Positions 6,396 to 8,577 of a stretch of 8,577 nt of DNA are shown here, in pieces (within the stretch, counting starts at the first letter, position 1; each line of letters begins with the position of its first letter). Made by a program: the position numbers and the translations under genes. This DNA comes from Microcoleaceae cyanobacterium UBA9251 (GTDB taxonomy: Bacteria > Cyanobacteriota > Cyanobacteriia > Cyanobacteriales > Microcoleaceae): positions 1 to 8,577 of the forward strand of contig DPLL01000531.1 in assembly GCA_003542015.1 (NCBI GenBank), read 5' to 3'. The notes below the pieces were generated by a model. That model made no database searches. It had not been told where the DNA came from and saw only the letters and a list, made by a program, of their open reading frames with translations.

Positions 6396-7049
6396 ATGAA
6401 TTCAGAAACATTACGTCTATTTAAACGCCAATCTCCCGTGAATGTGCTCGGCCCTGGAAAACAGGCAGTTATTTGGGTGCAAGGCTGTCGGTTTGCTTGT
6501 CCAAGTTGTATTGTGCCGGATTCTTGGGATGAGAATGCAGGAGATTTGGTAACAGTCACAGAGTTAGTAGATTGGGTGTTAGCAGTACCGGGAATTGAAG
6601 GTGTTACTTTCTCTGGTGGTGAGCCGATGCTGCAAGCAGAAGCCTTATGCAACTTAGTAGATGGTCTGCGCGATCGCACTAATTTAGGTGTAATGTGTTA
6701 CACTGGTTATCGGCTAGAGCACTTAGAGCAACAGGGCACAGCAGCCCAGCAAACATTGTTGCAAAAAATAGATTTACTGATCGATGGACTTTACATCGAA
6801 AAACTGCACGGAGATTTACTCTGGCGCGGTTCAGCAAATCAGCGACTATTGCCTTTGACAGAGCGTTATCGCAGCTTGATTACTGCTCTATTGTCTGATG
6901 CAGATACATCCGCAGGGCTGGAATTTTTTATGGGATTAACAGGAGAACTCTCTTTTGTGGGAGTGCCAAATAAACCGGGTTTTAGCCAAGAGTTTGAAGC
7001 TCGAATGTTAAAGCGCGGAGTGATTGTGGAGCCAATTAAGCAAGATTAA
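6396..7049 (+). CDS. NrdG-like radical SAM protein (4Fe-4S single cluster)
   Basis: The 217-residue soluble protein belongs to the radical SAM group related to the reductase activase NrdG. These enzymes bind one 4Fe-4S cluster and split S-adenosylmethionine to make a radical. The cluster motif is Cys31-X3-Cys35-X2-Cys38, preceded by VQGC. SGGEP at 73-77 is the SAM-binding motif. It is longer than E. coli NrdG (154 residues), and the extra length is mainly in the C-terminal half (about 100-217). The start at 6396 is the only sensible ATG: the ATG at 6391 meets a stop two codons later. No Shine-Dalgarno sequence is seen. It is cut off from the reductase gene by a terminator, and a class II reductase needs no such activase. 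No NrdD is in the window, so its target is unknown. The coiled-coil gene downstream is the nearest candidate partner. Confidence 0.82.
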   Translation: MNSETLRLFKRQSPVNVLGPGKQAVIWVQGCRFACPSCIVPDSWDENAGDLVTVTELVDWVLAVPGIEGVTFSGGEPMLQAEALCNLVDGLRDRTNLGVMCYTGYRLEHLEQQGTAAQQTLLQKIDLLIDGLYIEKLHGDLLWRGSANQRLLPLTERYRSLITALLSDADTSAGLEFFMGLTGELSFVGVPNKPGFSQEFEARMLKRGVIVEPIKQD

Positions 7050-7064
7050 TTCCGAAGTTAACTC

Positions 7065-7114
7065 GGCGGTTGAAACCGCGTCTACACGAACGAAGTCTGC
7101 CTCCGCAGACTAAG
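7065..7114. repeat. 50-nt dispersed repeat, copy 2
   Basis: This copy starts 15 bases after the NrdG-like stop codon. It can form two hairpins: GCGGTT/AACCGC (7067-7080 region) and AGTCTGC/GCAGACT (7094-7100/7105-7111). The second stem is perfect here and degraded in copy 1. It lies between the NrdG-like and coiled-coil genes and might weaken read-through, although it lacks a T-run. Confidence 0.72.
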
Positions 7115-7142
7115 AGATTATGATATCCAAATCCCATTAATA

Positions 7143-7147
7143 AGGAG
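7143..7147 (+). promoter_or_regulatory. Strong Shine-Dalgarno sequence for the coiled-coil gene
   Basis: AGGAG lies nine bases before the ATG at 7157. It is the clearest ribosome binding site in the window and fixes that start; the other genes here lack one. Confidence 0.85.
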
Positions 7148-7156
7148 AAAAAACTG

Positions 7157-8443
7157 ATGAGTACCAACCCCAAAAAAACCTATGCTCAGTTAGAAAGAGA
7201 AAGACGAGAACAATTAGAACGGGAACGTGAGCGCAAAGCCGCAGAAGAAGCACGAATTCGAGCCGCCGCCGCCGAACGAGAACGCCTTCAACGTTTAGAA
7301 ACTCTCAGAAATCAGTCGATCGCCCAAACTCAAGCCACGATCGCCAAAATACAACAAAAATCACCAGAAATCTACCCACAGGATAGCTCAGAACTCGCAA
7401 AACGCGGTCAAAATCTCCTGAATAGCCTCCGGGGAGTTACAACCGAATATCAACTGCAAAACACTATCCAAGAATTGCCCAAAATCGAACAAGAACTCGA
7501 TCGCGCAATTAGTCGCAAACGCCGGGATGACGAAGAGAAAAAACGCAAAGCCGAACTAGAAAAACAGCAGTTTGAGCTCGAAGAACTAGAACGGCAAATA
7601 GCCCAAATCCCCCAAACAGACGCGATTAAATTCGATCGCGCCGGCCGCACAACAGTACAAACAGCGCTGAAAGCTCTCAGAAGTGCGATCGCCTCCGGGA
7701 ACCCCCAAACCGCGCGATCGCCCTTAAACACTGCCACAGCAGCAGTAGAACAGCATATCGCATCCGTAGCCCGCAACCGAGCCCAATGGCAACAACAGAA
7801 AGCAGCAGCCGAACAAGCCCTTGGCGAACTGGAAGCCCTGATTATTGGTTTAAAAGCCGACCCCGTAGCCAAGCGGTGGCAAATACATTTAATCGATGAA
7901 TTAGCCACCCAATTGCAAACAGGAATTGCCGCCATAGAAGCAGAACAATTTGACAAACCAGCCCTGATTCTAGCAGCAGCAAAAACCCAAGAACAAGAAA
8001 TCATCGCAACAGCAAATGCTGCTCAAATCCAAGCCGACCAGCGAGATTACATAGCCAAAAGTATCGCTGAAACCTTAGCAGAAATGGGCTTTTTTGTCAA
8101 CGAACCTCAACTAGAAGATTCACGATATCCCAACGCAGCGCTAATACTGAAAGCTGCGACTAATTCCGGCAAAGGAATTAGTATCAGCGTACCAGTAGAA
8201 GGCGAAGTTTGGTACGACGTCGATGGCTATTCCAAAACCACCGAAGCGGCCGTCGGAGGAGGTACAGCCGCTGTTTGTGACGAAGCCGAAGAAGTGCTCA
8301 CAGAAATGCACGATCGCCTCGGAGCAGAATTCGGCATCAACATGAGCAAAGTCACCTGGGAAGGAAAAGAGCCCGATCGGATAATACGAAAAGCCGACGA
8401 CTTACCCAACAACGACCAACAACAAAACCGCACCGGAAACTAA
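7157..8443 (+). CDS. Coiled-coil protein with C-terminal globular domain, unknown function
   Basis: I do not recognise a named family for this 428-residue cytoplasmic protein. Residues 1-60 are almost purely charged helix (long Arg/Glu runs). A second charged heptad-like stretch is at about 120-160, and Ala/Gln-rich helices fill about 165-300. These predict an extended, probably oligomeric, coiled coil. From about 300 the character changes to a compact alpha/beta region: a helix (IAKSIAETLAEMGFFV), strands around ALILKAAT and GISISVPVEGEVWYDVDGY, a glycine-rich turn (VGGGTAAV), then a helix with DEAEEVLTEMHDRL. The last 15 residues are polar. No signal peptide, membrane segment, Walker motif or cluster-binding cysteines are seen; there is a single Cys in the C-terminal domain. 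The start is set by a strong ribosome binding site. It follows the NrdG-like gene by 107 bases on the same strand, which suggests but does not prove a joint role. Confidence 0.8.
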   Translation: MSTNPKKTYAQLERERREQLERERERKAAEEARIRAAAAERERLQRLETLRNQSIAQTQATIAKIQQKSPEIYPQDSSELAKRGQNLLNSLRGVTTEYQLQNTIQELPKIEQELDRAISRKRRDDEEKKRKAELEKQQFELEELERQIAQIPQTDAIKFDRAGRTTVQTALKALRSAIASGNPQTARSPLNTATAAVEQHIASVARNRAQWQQQKAAAEQALGELEALIIGLKADPVAKRWQIHLIDELATQLQTGIAAIEAEQFDKPALILAAAKTQEQEIIATANAAQIQADQRDYIAKSIAETLAEMGFFVNEPQLEDSRYPNAALILKAATNSGKGISISVPVEGEVWYDVDGYSKTTEAAVGGGTAAVCDEAEEVLTEMHDRLGAEFGINMSKVTWEGKEPDRIIRKADDLPNNDQQQNRTGN

Positions 8444-8512
8444 CCAAAACCAACTAGAACAGGACTTATACCAATTTAATGGGTCGTTGCACATATTCTG
8501 ATCCCCCTCGCA

Positions 8513-8531
8513 TCCCCCTTAATAAGGGGGA
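8513..8531. terminator. C/G-rich hairpin after the coiled-coil gene
   Basis: TCCCCCTT (8513-8520) pairs with AAGGGGGA (8524-8531) around a 3-base loop. It lies 70 bases after the stop codon and could end the transcript in either direction. No long T-run follows, and the sequence belongs to the same repeat type as the next hairpin, so it may simply be a dispersed repeat. Confidence 0.5.
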
Positions 8532-8549
8532 CTTTGATCGCGCTCTTGT

Positions 8550-8577
8550 CCCCCCTTACTAAGGGGGGTTAGGGGGG
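8550..8577. repeat. C/G-rich palindromic dispersed repeat at the window end
   Basis: CCCCCCTT (8550-8557) pairs with AAGGGGGG (8561-8568) around ACT, followed by TTA and another run of six G up to the edge. The window's first 18 bases look like the 3' part of the same element in the same orientation. Confidence 0.65.

Noticed and set aside
7450..8004. 184-residue reverse-strand open frame
   Set aside because: It is antisense to the coiled-coil gene, and its Ser/Ala/Cys-rich composition is the expected shadow of Gln/Glu/Ala-rich codons.

Overview
The window looks like chromosomal DNA of a cyanobacterium, probably a filamentous one. I count ten copies of the HIP1 octamer GCGATCGC (starts at 208, 682, 1357, 1740, 1847, 4781, 5426, 6670, 7685 and 7714). 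Heptamer repeats lie in front of two genes, and several cyanobacterial-type dispersed palindromes fill the gaps. The exact genus cannot be read from this. All five genes lie on the + strand.

Layout. Positions 1-120 hold the end of a G-rich dispersed repeat and degenerate heptamers. A multi-pass ABC-2 type permease follows (121-1797), then a 12-bp palindrome and a 14-unit heptamer array. Next are a small unrecognised protein of 95 residues (2000-2287) and a terminator. The central gene (2496-6138) encodes a monomeric, adenosylcobalamin-dependent class II ribonucleotide reductase and ends in a strong terminator. A gap rich in dispersed repeats leads to a NrdG-like radical SAM protein (6396-7049) and a coiled-coil protein of unknown function (7157-8443). 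The last 134 bases carry two C/G-rich palindromes of the kind that also starts the window.

The main point is the reductase gene. It is not a broken gene or two genes. It is one reading frame interrupted by two different self-splicing elements only 24 bases apart. A group I intron of 349 nt (3735-4083) splits the codons of the catalytic Asn-Pro-Cys-Gly / Glu loop. An intein of 328 residues with two LAGLIDADG motifs (4108-5091) sits just before the active-site redox cysteine. Removing both gives a continuous 769-residue enzyme with all five expected cysteines. The intron can be folded by eye into the group I topology (P1 with a U.G pair at the splice site, P10, P2, P3, P7, P8, P9, terminal G). 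Its P8 region carries what looks like an inserted dispersed palindromic repeat.

The intron has a UAA codon four bases after its 5' splice site, so the intein and its endonuclease can be made only from spliced RNA. The NrdG-like gene has no glycyl-radical reductase (NrdD) partner in the window and is not needed by a B12-dependent reductase. It more plausibly belongs with the coiled-coil gene 107 bases downstream; that pairing is inference from position only.
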